From Thermotoga sp. (GTDB taxonomy: Bacteria > Thermotogota > Thermotogae > B21-G9): 10,787 nt of DNA. Shown piece after piece: positions 1-6,704 of the stretch; position 1 is the first letter of the stretch, and every line of letters begins with the position of its first letter. Made by a program: the position numbers and the translations under genes. The stretch lies in the NCBI GenBank assembly GCA_003641545.1, contig QNAU01000025.1, positions 1-10,787 of the forward strand, given 5' to 3'. The notes under the pieces were generated by a model. It was given only the letters and a program-made list of their open reading frames with translations, was not told the DNA's origin and did no database searches.

Positions 1-383
1 AAAAGAAGGAAGAATTGTGGAAACTTTTCAACTTCCGTGGAAAGAAGAGCGGTTTCGAGGATCTCGACTTTCTGATCGAAGCCTTGAAGGATGAGAGAGT
101 TTTTCTCGATCTCGGGACCATGAGACTCTTGAATTACTACGATGACATGGTTTTCGAAGCCTACGCACCTGGATTCGGTTTCCCGATCGGTGGGGGAGGG
201 GATTACATCGTGAACGGAAAGAAAGGTGTGGGGTTTGCCTTCTATTTGAACAACCTGGTGAACCTGTGTGAGTTCAACGAGGTGAATGAAGATGACAGAA
301 TCGAACTGTCAGGTGATCTTATCGAAAGATACGAGAGGGCGAGGGATTTGGTGAGAAGGGGAATTGCCATAAAGCCGATGTGA
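1..383 (+). CDS. hisZ: ATP phosphoribosyltransferase regulatory subunit HisZ, C-terminal part (5' end cut by window edge)
   Basis: The reading frame is open from the left edge (first full codon at base 3) to a TGA at 381-383, giving 126 residues. It is the C-terminal half of a HisZ, a paralogue of histidyl-tRNA synthetase that has lost aminoacylation and instead activates short-form HisG and confers histidine feedback inhibition. The segments [15 protein letters not shown] and [15 protein letters not shown] match the class-II synthetase-like motif region; T. maritima HisZ, as I remember it, has a very similar GGEYTVNGEKGVG stretch. The next gene is hisG, its partner. The TTG at 15 is only an in-frame codon and not the start. 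HisRS is unlikely because there is no anticodon-binding domain after the catalytic core and hisG follows at once. Confidence 0.85.
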   Translation, partial: KKEELWKLFNFRGKKSGFEDLDFLIEALKDERVFLDLGTMRLLNYYDDMVFEAYAPGFGFPIGGGGDYIVNGKKGVGFAFYLNNLVNLCEFNEVNEDDRIELSGDLIERYERARDLVRRGIAIKPM

Positions 384-397
384 GGTATGAATGGGCG

Positions 398-1042
398 ATG
401 AAGAGGCTGAAGGATGGGTTGAATTTCGTTCTACCGAAGGGTAGATTGATGAAGGATTCACTCAAACTTCTCGGGAAACTTGGAATCGTTGACACGATTC
501 CAGAAGGTAGAGAACTCATATACGAAGGTGATAACTTCACCATATTGCTCGCAAAATCCTTCGATGTTCCCGTGTATGTTGAACATGGGGTTGACATCGG
601 GATAGCCGGGAGCGATGTCGTGGAGGAATTGGAAAGTGATGTGTTCATCCCACTGGAACTCCCATTTGGAATATGCAGGTTGAGTGTCGCGGTTCTCAAA
701 GGTAGCGAATTGGACGTAAGAAGTATGGAAGGATTCAAGATAGCCACGAAGTATCCAAATTTGACACTCAAATTTTTCAACTCCTTGAATGTGGACGTGG
801 AAATCCTCAGGCTGAGTGGATCCATCGAGTTGGCTCCGAGGATCGGGATAGCGGATGCGATAGTTGATATAGTCAAGACGGGAAGAACTCTGAGGTCAAA
901 TGGTTTGGTCGAGATACACAAGATAATGGACGTCTCAGCTTTCCTCATCGTCAATCGGATATCCCAGAAGACCAAGTTCGAGAGAATAAATGCCTTCGTG
1001 AACGGTGTGAAGGAGTTGATAAAAAGTGGATGGGAGTGTTGA
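398..1042 (+). CDS. hisG: ATP phosphoribosyltransferase catalytic subunit, short form (HisG-S)
   Basis: Catalyses the first step of histidine synthesis, joining ATP and PRPP to form phosphoribosyl-ATP, in the cytoplasm. The N-terminal motif LPKGRL is the family hallmark. [46 protein letters not shown] and TGRTL follow in the expected order, the last being the PRPP/phosphate-binding loop. At about 214 residues it lacks the C-terminal regulatory domain of long HisG, so it needs HisZ, whose gene lies directly upstream. I chose ATG 398 because GAGGT (382-386) lies 11 bases upstream. GTG 380, overlapping the hisZ stop, would add six residues. TTG 419 would give the most family-like N-terminus ([10 protein letters not shown]), with GAAGG just ahead of it. 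The function is firm; the start is not. Confidence 0.93.
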   Translation: MKRLKDGLNFVLPKGRLMKDSLKLLGKLGIVDTIPEGRELIYEGDNFTILLAKSFDVPVYVEHGVDIGIAGSDVVEELESDVFIPLELPFGICRLSVAVLKGSELDVRSMEGFKIATKYPNLTLKFFNSLNVDVEILRLSGSIELAPRIGIADAIVDIVKTGRTLRSNGLVEIHKIMDVSAFLIVNRISQKTKFERINAFVNGVKELIKSGWEC

Positions 1043-2183
1043 GAACAAAGTCAGGAAAATCCTGGATGAACTCAGAAGGGATGGGATCAGCGCTTTGAAA
1101 AGATTCTCGATTGAATTCGATGGTTTCGATGGGGATTTCAGAGTTGGGAAGGATGAAATTATCAATGCCGAGGCTTCTCTAACTCAAGATGAAAAGAAAA
1201 CAGTTGAGAAGATCATGGACAGAATACGGGAATATCACAAGAGGCAGATGATCGAGGATTCGATGTTCATTTCAAGTGGATCGATATACGGCATTCTGGT
1301 GAGGCCGATCGAGAGAATAGGAATATACGTCCCAGGCGGAAAACCTTTACCGTCCACATTGATGATGGTTGGTGTTCCAGCAAGATTGGCTGGGGTTGAG
1401 GAAATAGTTGTCGTGAGCCCTCCAAAGGAAGGTAAGATCGATCCACGCATATTGTTCATAGCCAAGATTCTTGAAATAGAGGAGATATACAAACTCGGTG
1501 GTGCACATGCAATAGGTGCCATGGCTTTCGGTATCGGTATGAAGAAGGTTGATAAAATATTCGGACCCGGCAATCAATATGTCAACGAAGCGAAGAGACA
1601 GGTGTTTGGAATCGTTGGAATCGACAGTTTAGCTGGCCCATCCGAAGTATGCATCGTGGCTGATGACTCCGCCAAAAGGGAATACGTAATGTTCGATCTT
1701 CTGTCCCAGGTGGAACATGGTGAAGGATCGAAGGCATGGCTTTTAACCACATCGAAGGATTTGATCGAATACTGCGAGAGGAATATAGAGATTCCGAAAG
1801 GATGGGGTGAGATAGAATACGAACTTTTCGATGATATCGAAAGGTGCATGAGAAGAGCTAACGAACTTGCCCCAGAGCATCTCGAACTTCTCGTGAAGAA
1901 TCCTCTGGATCTTTTGAAGATGGTGAAAAACGCTGGTGCAGTTTATGCGGGAGAATACACTCCAACATCTGCCGGGGATTATTTCCTCGGTGTGAATCAC
2001 GTTCTCCCAACAGGTGGAACCGCACGTTTCTCCTCCGTCCTCGGTTTGTGGGACTTTGTGAAGAGAATCAGTTTTGCATGTGTGGGAAGAGATGAATTCA
2101 TGAAGAACAGATACCTTGGTATTGCCATGGCGGATGTGGAGAAGATGAGAAATCACGGTAAAGCTCTGGAGGTAAGAGAATGA
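1026..2183 (+). CDS. hisD: Histidinol dehydrogenase HisD, N-terminally short
   Basis: Zn-dependent NAD+ enzyme that performs the last two steps of histidine synthesis, histidinol to histidinal to histidine. All metal and catalytic residues known from the E. coli enzyme can be found: Gln228 and His231 ([10 protein letters not shown]), the catalytic Glu284-His285 (APEHLEL), Asp318 (SAGDYF) and His377 (RNHGKAL). NAD/substrate motifs [25 protein letters not shown] and AGPSE are also intact. The GTG start at 1026 is preceded by GAAGGAG (1009-1015), 10 bases away, and overlaps hisG by 17 bases. A TAA at 1020-1022 in the same frame rules out an earlier start. At 385 residues it is about 40 shorter than most HisD, because the usual N-terminal helix segment is missing while the catalytic core is complete. 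Confidence 0.96.
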   Translation: MDGSVENKVRKILDELRRDGISALKRFSIEFDGFDGDFRVGKDEIINAEASLTQDEKKTVEKIMDRIREYHKRQMIEDSMFISSGSIYGILVRPIERIGIYVPGGKPLPSTLMMVGVPARLAGVEEIVVVSPPKEGKIDPRILFIAKILEIEEIYKLGGAHAIGAMAFGIGMKKVDKIFGPGNQYVNEAKRQVFGIVGIDSLAGPSEVCIVADDSAKREYVMFDLLSQVEHGEGSKAWLLTTSKDLIEYCERNIEIPKGWGEIEYELFDDIERCMRRANELAPEHLELLVKNPLDLLKMVKNAGAVYAGEYTPTSAGDYFLGVNHVLPTGGTARFSSVLGLWDFVKRISFACVGRDEFMKNRYLGIAMADVEKMRNHGKALEVRE

Positions 2184-2719
2184 ACAGAAAAACTCGAGAG
2201 GTAGATATGGAAGCCAAACTCCATTCTAAAATGGATGTGAGGACCGGTGATCCGGTCCTCGATCATCTGTTGAGAACTCTCTTCTTCTATATGGAGATAC
2301 CTGTGGAAGTAACCGTGCGATCTTGGGATTTGAAACATCACCTTTGGGAGGACATGGGCATACTCATAGGGAGGTTGTTGAGAAATGAGTTTGTGGAGAA
2401 CAGGAACATAGCGAGATTCGGGAATTGTATCATTCCAATGGATGACGCTCTGGTCGTGGTATCCGTCGATGTATCATCCAGGCCATTTTTGAATTTCGAC
2501 GTTGATTTCGTCGAGAAGGAGGAAGGATTCGAATTAGCATTGATGAGAGAGTTCCTGATGGGTTTGACCAGGGGATTGGGAATGACTCTTCACGTAAAAA
2601 AGATGGCGGGATCGAATGCACATCATCTGAGCGAGGCGGTGTTCAAGGGACTTGGGAAGGCTTTGAAGGAGGCTCTCGGGGAAGGTAAGAGATTGGAAAG
2701 CACCAAGGGTGAGCTGTGA
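2180..2719 (+). CDS. hisB: Imidazoleglycerol-phosphate dehydratase HisB (monofunctional, divergent)
   Basis: Mn-dependent enzyme that dehydrates imidazole glycerol phosphate to imidazole acetol phosphate. The two-metal ligand set is complete: Asp28-His29 (DHLL), His53-His54-Glu57 (HHLWED), His138 (TLHV) and His148-His149-Glu152 (NAHHLSE). Arg79, Arg101 (SSRPF) and the C-terminal STKG phosphate motif are also present. The protein is plant/bacterial monofunctional type (179 residues), with no phosphatase domain. It is divergent near the N-terminus: the usual TGIxFFDHML reads TGDPVLDHLL, and the HGGFD stretch and the Asp before the HH pair are changed. It starts at ATG 2180, overlapping the hisD stop (ATGA), with GGAGGT at 2168-2173. 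hisC, normally found between hisD and hisB in this lineage, is absent. Confidence 0.94.
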   Translation: MNRKTREVDMEAKLHSKMDVRTGDPVLDHLLRTLFFYMEIPVEVTVRSWDLKHHLWEDMGILIGRLLRNEFVENRNIARFGNCIIPMDDALVVVSVDVSSRPFLNFDVDFVEKEEGFELALMREFLMGLTRGLGMTLHVKKMAGSNAHHLSEAVFKGLGKALKEALGEGKRLESTKGEL

Positions 2720-3318
2720 TGAGGATACTCGTTCTGGATCTCGGAATAGGTAACATATCGAACGTCGTCAAGGCGGTGGATGGTGTTTCTTCGAGTGATC
2801 CAAAGGATGTGGAATACGCGGATAAGATCATTCTTCCAGGTGTTGGAAATTTCAAAGAAATTGCGGGAAAGATAGGTCACTTTCGCGAAAGAATATTGAA
2901 ATTCATAGAGTCCGGTGGTTTCTTCCTCGGAATATGCTTGGGATTACAGCTTCTCTTTGAGAGGAGCGAAGAAGCCAACGGAGAGGGATTGAAGATACTC
3001 GAAGGTGATGTCGTCAAATTCAGAGGTGTCAGAACACCTCACATCGGTTGGAACAGGATAATCCTCAGAAGGGCTTCACCAATTCTTCATGGTATAGAGG
3101 ATGGATCCTTCTTTTACTTTGTCCACTCGTATTACGTGAGACCGAGGGATGAGAGTATCGTCGTTGCTGTGACGGATCATGGAAAGAATGAGAATACCGT
3201 CGTGTTTCCTTCGATAATTCAAAAGGGAAGAATATACGGGGTTCAATTTCATCCGGAGAAATCCGGTGAGGTTGGATTGAAACTGCTGAGAAATTTCAGA
3301 AATCTCGGGGAGGAATGA
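2719..3318 (+). CDS. hisH: Imidazole glycerol phosphate synthase glutaminase subunit HisH
   Basis: Class-I glutamine amidotransferase that releases ammonia from glutamine and channels it to HisF, which closes the imidazole ring. Numbering from ATG 2719, the catalytic triad is Cys73 (GICLGLQLL), His178 and Glu180 (VQFHPEKS). The oxyanion-strand motif PGVG is near residue 40 and the HisH-specific PHIGWN near 107. Length, about 199 residues, is normal. ATG 2719 overlaps the hisB stop by one base (TGATG), and AAGGGTGA (2705-2712) is well placed. GTG 2716 would add one Met but has poorer spacing. HisF, the obligatory partner, is not encoded in this window. Confidence 0.96.
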   Translation: MRILVLDLGIGNISNVVKAVDGVSSSDPKDVEYADKIILPGVGNFKEIAGKIGHFRERILKFIESGGFFLGICLGLQLLFERSEEANGEGLKILEGDVVKFRGVRTPHIGWNRIILRRASPILHGIEDGSFFYFVHSYYVRPRDESIVVAVTDHGKNENTVVFPSIIQKGRIYGVQFHPEKSGEVGLKLLRNFRNLGEE

Positions 3319-3320
3319 AG

Positions 3321-4022
3321 GTGAAGATATATCCGGCGATGGATCTCATGGATGGAAAGGTTGTGAGACTTTACAGAGGGGATAGAAGAAAATTCAAGGT
3401 GTATGGTGAGCCTCTCGACACGGCACGAATGTTTTCAAAATACTTCGATAAAATACACATTGTCGATCTCGATGGTGCGTTTTCCGGGCAACAGAGGAAC
3501 ATCGATCTGGTGAGAAGAATAATCGATGAAACCGGATTGAGAGTCCAACTTGGTGGTGGATTCAGAGATTACGGGAGTGTCGAAAGAGCGTATAAAATTG
3601 GTGTCGAGAACGTGATAATAGGAACGAAAGCTCTGGATGAGGATTTTATGAAGATTGTAACTCGAGATTTTGATGGGATAACGGTGAGCATAGATTCAAT
3701 CATAGGGAGGGTTGGAAGATTCGGTTGGATGGAGTGCGAAGATACGAGTGTGTTCGAATTGTTCATGAAGTTGAGAGATATCGTTAAAAGATTCATATAC
3801 ACGATAACTGAGAAAGATGGGACGTTATCCGGAGTAGATGAGAATGATGTGAGAAAATTCTGGAACGATGAGGAATTCATATACGCTGGCGGTGTATCTA
3901 AGATTGATGATCTGAATCTTCTCAAAAAGATAGGGTTCTCCGGGGTGATAATTGGAAAAGCCATCTATGAAGGAAGGTTGAACATAAAGGAACTGTGGGT
4001 GTGGGAGCAGAACACCATTTGA
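3321..4022 (+). CDS. hisA: Phosphoribosylformimino-AICAR-phosphate isomerase HisA
   Basis: A (beta/alpha)8-barrel isomerase that performs the Amadori rearrangement of ProFAR to PRFAR. Numbering from GTG 3321, the catalytic Asp8 (YPAMDLMDG) and Asp125 (SIDS) are present, with the TITEKDGTLSG loop near 163. The phosphate-gripping loops LGGG, IGTKA, YAGGV and IIGKAI are in order. I prefer GTG 3321 over ATG 3315: the SD GGGGAGG (3307-3313) is only one base from ATG 3315 but seven from GTG 3321, and the GTG start places the catalytic Asp at the family position 8. ATG 3315 would overlap the hisH stop (ATGA) and add two residues. The C-terminal tail (WVWEQNTI) is unlike other HisA. The gene ends the his cluster, and hisF and hisI/E do not follow. 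Confidence 0.95.
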   Translation: MKIYPAMDLMDGKVVRLYRGDRRKFKVYGEPLDTARMFSKYFDKIHIVDLDGAFSGQQRNIDLVRRIIDETGLRVQLGGGFRDYGSVERAYKIGVENVIIGTKALDEDFMKIVTRDFDGITVSIDSIIGRVGRFGWMECEDTSVFELFMKLRDIVKRFIYTITEKDGTLSGVDENDVRKFWNDEEFIYAGGVSKIDDLNLLKKIGFSGVIIGKAIYEGRLNIKELWVWEQNTI

Positions 4023-4039
4023 TCGAGTGTTGATCCATG

Positions 4040-4068
4040 TTGACAAGCGATTGTTCCGACAATAGAAT
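4040..4068 (+). promoter_or_regulatory. Strong sigma-70-type promoter for the oadB operon
   Basis: A perfect -35 hexamer TTGACA (4040-4045) and a -10 TAGAAT (4063-4068, five of six consensus bases) are separated by exactly 17 bases, just after the hisA stop. Transcription should begin near 4074-4076, leaving a leader of about 65 bases before the oadB ATG. This is the best promoter match I can see in the window, and it marks the border between the his operon and the next one. No terminator is visible between hisA and this promoter, so read-through from his is possible. Confidence 0.8.
4043..4062 (+). repeat. Evenly spaced ACAA / TTGT / ACAA repeats within the promoter spacer (candidate operator)
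   Basis: Three four-base elements, ACAA (4043-4046), TTGT (4051-4054) and ACAA (4059-4062), are each separated by four bases and form two overlapping inverted repeats. They run from inside the -35 box to directly before the -10 box. A protein bound here would block RNA polymerase, so this is a candidate repressor site. The elements are short and chance cannot be excluded. Confidence 0.3.
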
Positions 4069-4074
4069 AGGATC

Positions 4075-4131
4075 GTCAGGTATCTGTGAGCATTTTCCTC
4101 CTTTCCTGACCACACTATAAATGGTGGGGGA
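4075..4131 (+). promoter_or_regulatory. Structured leader upstream of oadB: possible pseudoknot masking the ribosome binding site
   Basis: GTCAGG at 4075-4080, at the predicted transcript start, is complementary to CCTGAC at 4105-4110. Inside that loop, TCCTCC (4096-4101) looks like the 16S anti-SD and can pair (one G-U) with GGGGGA at 4126-4131, which is the oadB SD. If both helices formed, they would make an H-type pseudoknot covering the SD. I recognise no known riboswitch consensus. The evidence is complementarity by eye only. Confidence 0.3.
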
Positions 4132-4138
4132 TAGATTG

Positions 4139-5275
4139 ATGCTTGAAAATCTCAAATTAGCCTTGGAATCAACAGCTTTCGCTCACCTCACAGTGGGCAA
4201 CATTATCATGATAAGTATTGCTCTCACTCTCATCTACTATTCGGTTTCAAGGCATGCTGAGCCTCTGCTTCTCATACCTATATCCTTTGGCATAATCTTT
4301 GCAAACATACCTGCGGATGTAACTGGAATACTCGATCCACCGACTTCGACACAGCCAGGAGGACTTCTCTGGTACATACAGAGGGGGCTTTTCATGGGGG
4401 TTTATCCCCCTTTGATATTCCTCGGAATAGGTGCGTTAACTGATTTTTCATTTCTCATTTCGAATCCCATAACAGTTTTTCTTGGGGCAGGTGCGCAGGC
4501 CGGCATATTCGTCGCATTCATGATAGCCCGCATGATGGGATTCGATTTGAAGACTTCCGCATCTATAGGAATAATAGGGGGTGCGGATGGTCCAACGTCA
4601 ATCTACGTCGCATCGAGGTTCTCGCCGGAACTTCTCGGAATAATAGCGGTCGCTGCATACTCTTACATATCACTCGTTCCGGTTATACAACCACCGATAA
4701 TGAAAATACTCACGACGAAGGAAGAGAGAAGGATAAGGATGAAGGAACCGAGAAAGGTATCAAAATTGGAGAAGATGATATTCCCCATAGTTTCAATAAT
4801 GACGATAGGTCTGCTCGTTCCCAAGGCACTTCCCCTCGTTGGAATGCTCATGTTCGGGAACTTTCTGAGGGAATGCGGTATCGCGAAGAGGCTGGTCGAA
4901 GCCTCCTCAAGATACATATTGGACAGTGTCACGATTCTCCTGAGCTTGTCCGTTGGATCGACCGCAAGAGCGGATAATTTCCTCACCCCAACCGGTTTGA
5001 AGATAGTCTTCCTTGGTGTCGTGGCTTTCGCCACCGCGACCGCATCTGGAATATTACTCGCCAAATTCTTGAATCTGTTTCTCAAGGATAAACTCAACCC
5101 TCTCATAGGTGCAGCCGGTGTCTCGGCGGTTCCAGATTCCGCAAGGGTGGCTCAAATGGTTGCGAGCAAGGAAGATCCAACGAATTTCATACTGATGCAT
5201 GCGATGGGTCCGAATGTGTCCGGGGTGATAGGTTCTGCCATAGCTGCCGGGATATTTCTGAGCATGATAAAATAA
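4139..5275 (+). CDS. oadB: Na+-transporting (methylmalonyl-CoA/oxaloacetate) decarboxylase beta subunit
   Basis: Multi-pass membrane subunit that couples decarboxylation of a biotin-bound carboxyl group to Na+ export. Family hallmarks are complete: IIGGADGPTSIYVASRFSP near residues 145-163 with the essential Asp150, the AVAAYSYISLVPVIQPPIMK block and LTTKEERRIRM, then GVSAVPDSARVAQ near 328-340 and GPNVSGVIGS near 357-366. Much of the chain is hydrophobic, with about ten likely membrane segments. I place the start at ATG 4139, because GGTGGGGG (4123-4130) is a well-spaced SD; ATG 4121 lies upstream of that SD and has none itself. It has its own promoter. The carboxyltransferase (alpha), biotin carrier and small gamma/delta subunits are not nearby, so the substrate (methylmalonyl-CoA, oxaloacetate, glutaconyl-CoA or malonate) cannot be told from this gene alone. 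Confidence 0.93.
   Translation: MLENLKLALESTAFAHLTVGNIIMISIALTLIYYSVSRHAEPLLLIPISFGIIFANIPADVTGILDPPTSTQPGGLLWYIQRGLFMGVYPPLIFLGIGALTDFSFLISNPITVFLGAGAQAGIFVAFMIARMMGFDLKTSASIGIIGGADGPTSIYVASRFSPELLGIIAVAAYSYISLVPVIQPPIMKILTTKEERRIRMKEPRKVSKLEKMIFPIVSIMTIGLLVPKALPLVGMLMFGNFLRECGIAKRLVEASSRYILDSVTILLSLSVGSTARADNFLTPTGLKIVFLGVVAFATATASGILLAKFLNLFLKDKLNPLIGAAGVSAVPDSARVAQMVASKEDPTNFILMHAMGPNVSGVIGSAIAAGIFLSMIK
4380..4413 (+). repeat. Competing G/C hairpins inside oadB
   Basis: Within the coding sequence, GGGGG (4396-4400) and CCCCC (4406-4410) flank a 5-base loop TTTAT and are followed by TTTGAT. A second G-run with flanks (AGAGGGGG, 4380-4387) can pair instead with CCCCCTTT (4406-4413) in an 8-bp stem with one G-U. 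The two stems share the C-run and exclude one another. The shape is terminator-like, but the U-tract is too short for a confident terminator call. Confidence 0.35.
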
Positions 5276-5293
5276 ATTCGGATGGTGGGATCG

Positions 5294-5563
5294 ATGGAAA
5301 AAAGAGCGAAAAGTGGGAATTTCAATGTTGTGATAAACTTGGATTGGTGCAAAAGATGTGGCATATGTTCGTGGATATGCCCAACGGATGCCATAACCAT
5401 CGATGAATTTAACACACCCATCGTCAACAACGATAAGTGCGTTGGTTGTCTTCTATGTGAAACGCACTGTCCAGATTTTGCCATAGAGGTGTTCAAAATT
5501 TCGGAAACTGCGAAGGAAGGTGGGAAAGATAGGCAAGAAAGCTGTTCTGATGCAGGGGAATGA
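5294..5563 (+). CDS. 2[4Fe-4S] ferredoxin, probable delta subunit of 2-oxoacid:ferredoxin oxidoreductase (KorD-like)
   Basis: A small 89-residue protein with two complete CxxCxxCxxxCP motifs: Cys19, 22, 25, 29 (DWCKRCGICSWICP) and Cys49, 52, 55, 59 (KCVGCLLCETHCP). They bind two [4Fe-4S] clusters that carry electrons from the oxidoreductase to free ferredoxin. The role as a Kor delta subunit is inferred from the korA-like gene that overlaps its 3' end by 44 bases, the usual delta-alpha order. I prefer ATG 5294, with GGTGGGA just upstream, over ATG 5282, which has no SD. The last 15 or so residues, in the overlap with korA, look unstructured. An independent ferredoxin is possible but less likely in this context. 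Confidence 0.88.
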   Translation: MEKRAKSGNFNVVINLDWCKRCGICSWICPTDAITIDEFNTPIVNNDKCVGCLLCETHCPDFAIEVFKISETAKEGGKDRQESCSDAGE

Positions 5564-6680
5564 GGCTTGTGCACTTGGAGCCATAAGGGCTGGTTGCAGA
5601 TTCTTCGCAGCTTATCCGATAACACCTGCATCCGAGATAGCGGAAACGATGGCGTTGGAACTTCCAAAACATGGAGGGACATTCATACAGATGGAAGACG
5701 AGATAGGAAGTGCAGCTGCGACAATAGGTGCATCTCTCGCTGGGGTGAAATCTATGACCGCAACGAGTGGACCAGGGTTCTCACTCATGCAGGAAGCCAT
5801 AGGTTATGCAATAATGACCGAAGTTCCAGCGGTGTTCGTCGATGTTCAAAGACTCGGTCCAAGCACAGGATTACCAACGAAACCATCCCAAGGCGATATA
5901 ATGCAGGCAAGATGGGGAACCCATGGAGATCATCCGATAATAGCCCTTTACCCTTCAACGGTGGAGGAGGTTTACAGATACATAATAACAGCCTTCAACC
6001 TTTCTGAACTTTACAGAACGCCCGTGATATTTCTCATGGACGAGATACTTGGACATATGAGGGAAAGTTTCTTCATGCCATCCGACAAAGAGATAACCAT
6101 TCTTCCAAGGATGGATGGGGAAGTCCCTGTGGAAGAAATATACCATCCCTTCGAATCCGACCTCGATATACCGACACCGTTGAGAGCCATGGGAAAGACG
6201 AGATTCCACGTTTCAGGATTGATACACGATGAGAGTGGATTCCCGGTTGGAACATCCGGAATAGCATCGAGACTTCTGAGGAGGCTGGAGAACAAAATAA
6301 GACTCCATGTAGACGAAATAGTCATATACGATGAATTCATGACTGATGATATGGAGATACTCGTCCTCGCATACGGTTCAGTCGCCAGAAGTGCTCTGAG
6401 GGCGGTGAAGATTGCGAGAATGGACGGAATAAAGGTTGGGCTGTTCAAACCGATAACGATATGGCCATTTCCAAGCAGAAGATTGAGGAAACTTCTGAGG
6501 AAGGTGGACGCTATCATAGTTGCTGAGATGAATCTCGGACAGATATCGAGGGAGGTAACGAGGTTGATACATGAGAATGTGAAGGTCGAGTTTGTGAACA
6601 GGGTGGATGGTGAACTGATAGAACCCGATGAAATTCTGGACGCTATAACCAGGGTTAAAAATGTGTTCAACGAATACTGA
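5520..6680 (+). CDS. korA: 2-oxoacid:ferredoxin oxidoreductase alpha subunit (KorA-like)
   Basis: Alpha subunit of the TPP-dependent enzymes that oxidise 2-oxoacids (2-oxoglutarate or branched-chain type) to acyl-CoA, CO2 and reduced ferredoxin. Typical motifs are QGNEACALGAIRAGC (12-26), YPITPASE (32-39), MEDEIGS (58-64), SGPGFSLMQEAIG (83-95), GPSTGLPTKPSQGD (113-126) and VAEMNLGQ (334-341). Length 386 is normal and covers both the pyrimidine-binding-like and C-terminal domains. It starts at GTG 5520 within the ferredoxin gene; AAGGAAGG directly precedes it at unusually short spacing, and an in-frame TAG at 5484 with no better start codon after it leaves little choice. Substrate specificity cannot be read from this subunit. 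The TPP-binding beta subunit that should follow is missing here. Confidence 0.92.
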   Translation: MGKIGKKAVLMQGNEACALGAIRAGCRFFAAYPITPASEIAETMALELPKHGGTFIQMEDEIGSAAATIGASLAGVKSMTATSGPGFSLMQEAIGYAIMTEVPAVFVDVQRLGPSTGLPTKPSQGDIMQARWGTHGDHPIIALYPSTVEEVYRYIITAFNLSELYRTPVIFLMDEILGHMRESFFMPSDKEITILPRMDGEVPVEEIYHPFESDLDIPTPLRAMGKTRFHVSGLIHDESGFPVGTSGIASRLLRRLENKIRLHVDEIVIYDEFMTDDMEILVLAYGSVARSALRAVKIARMDGIKVGLFKPITIWPFPSRRLRKLLRKVDAIIVAEMNLGQISREVTRLIHENVKVEFVNRVDGELIEPDEILDAITRVKNVFNEY

Positions 6681-6704
6681 GAATGCGTTCCCGGAGGGGA
6701 AAAC

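Noticed and set aside
319..975. A 218-residue open frame on the minus strand opposite hisG
   Set aside because: It mirrors hisG, whose motifs are complete on the plus strand, and shows only Ser/Leu/Pro-rich low-complexity translation.
4121..4138. Upstream ATG 4121 as the start of oadB
   Set aside because: No SD lies before it, while GGTGGGGG just after it is a well-spaced SD for ATG 4139.
5282..5293. ATG 5282 as the start of the ferredoxin gene
   Set aside because: It lacks an SD, and the following GGTGGGA better serves ATG 5294.
5567..6007. A 146-residue plus-strand frame inside korA
   Set aside because: It is rich in Arg, Ser, Asn and Trp with no family motif, and lies wholly within korA in another frame.
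6681..6704. Search for a terminator or promoter between korA and the STAS gene
   Set aside because: The 24-base gap holds only an SD and no hairpin or promoter boxes.
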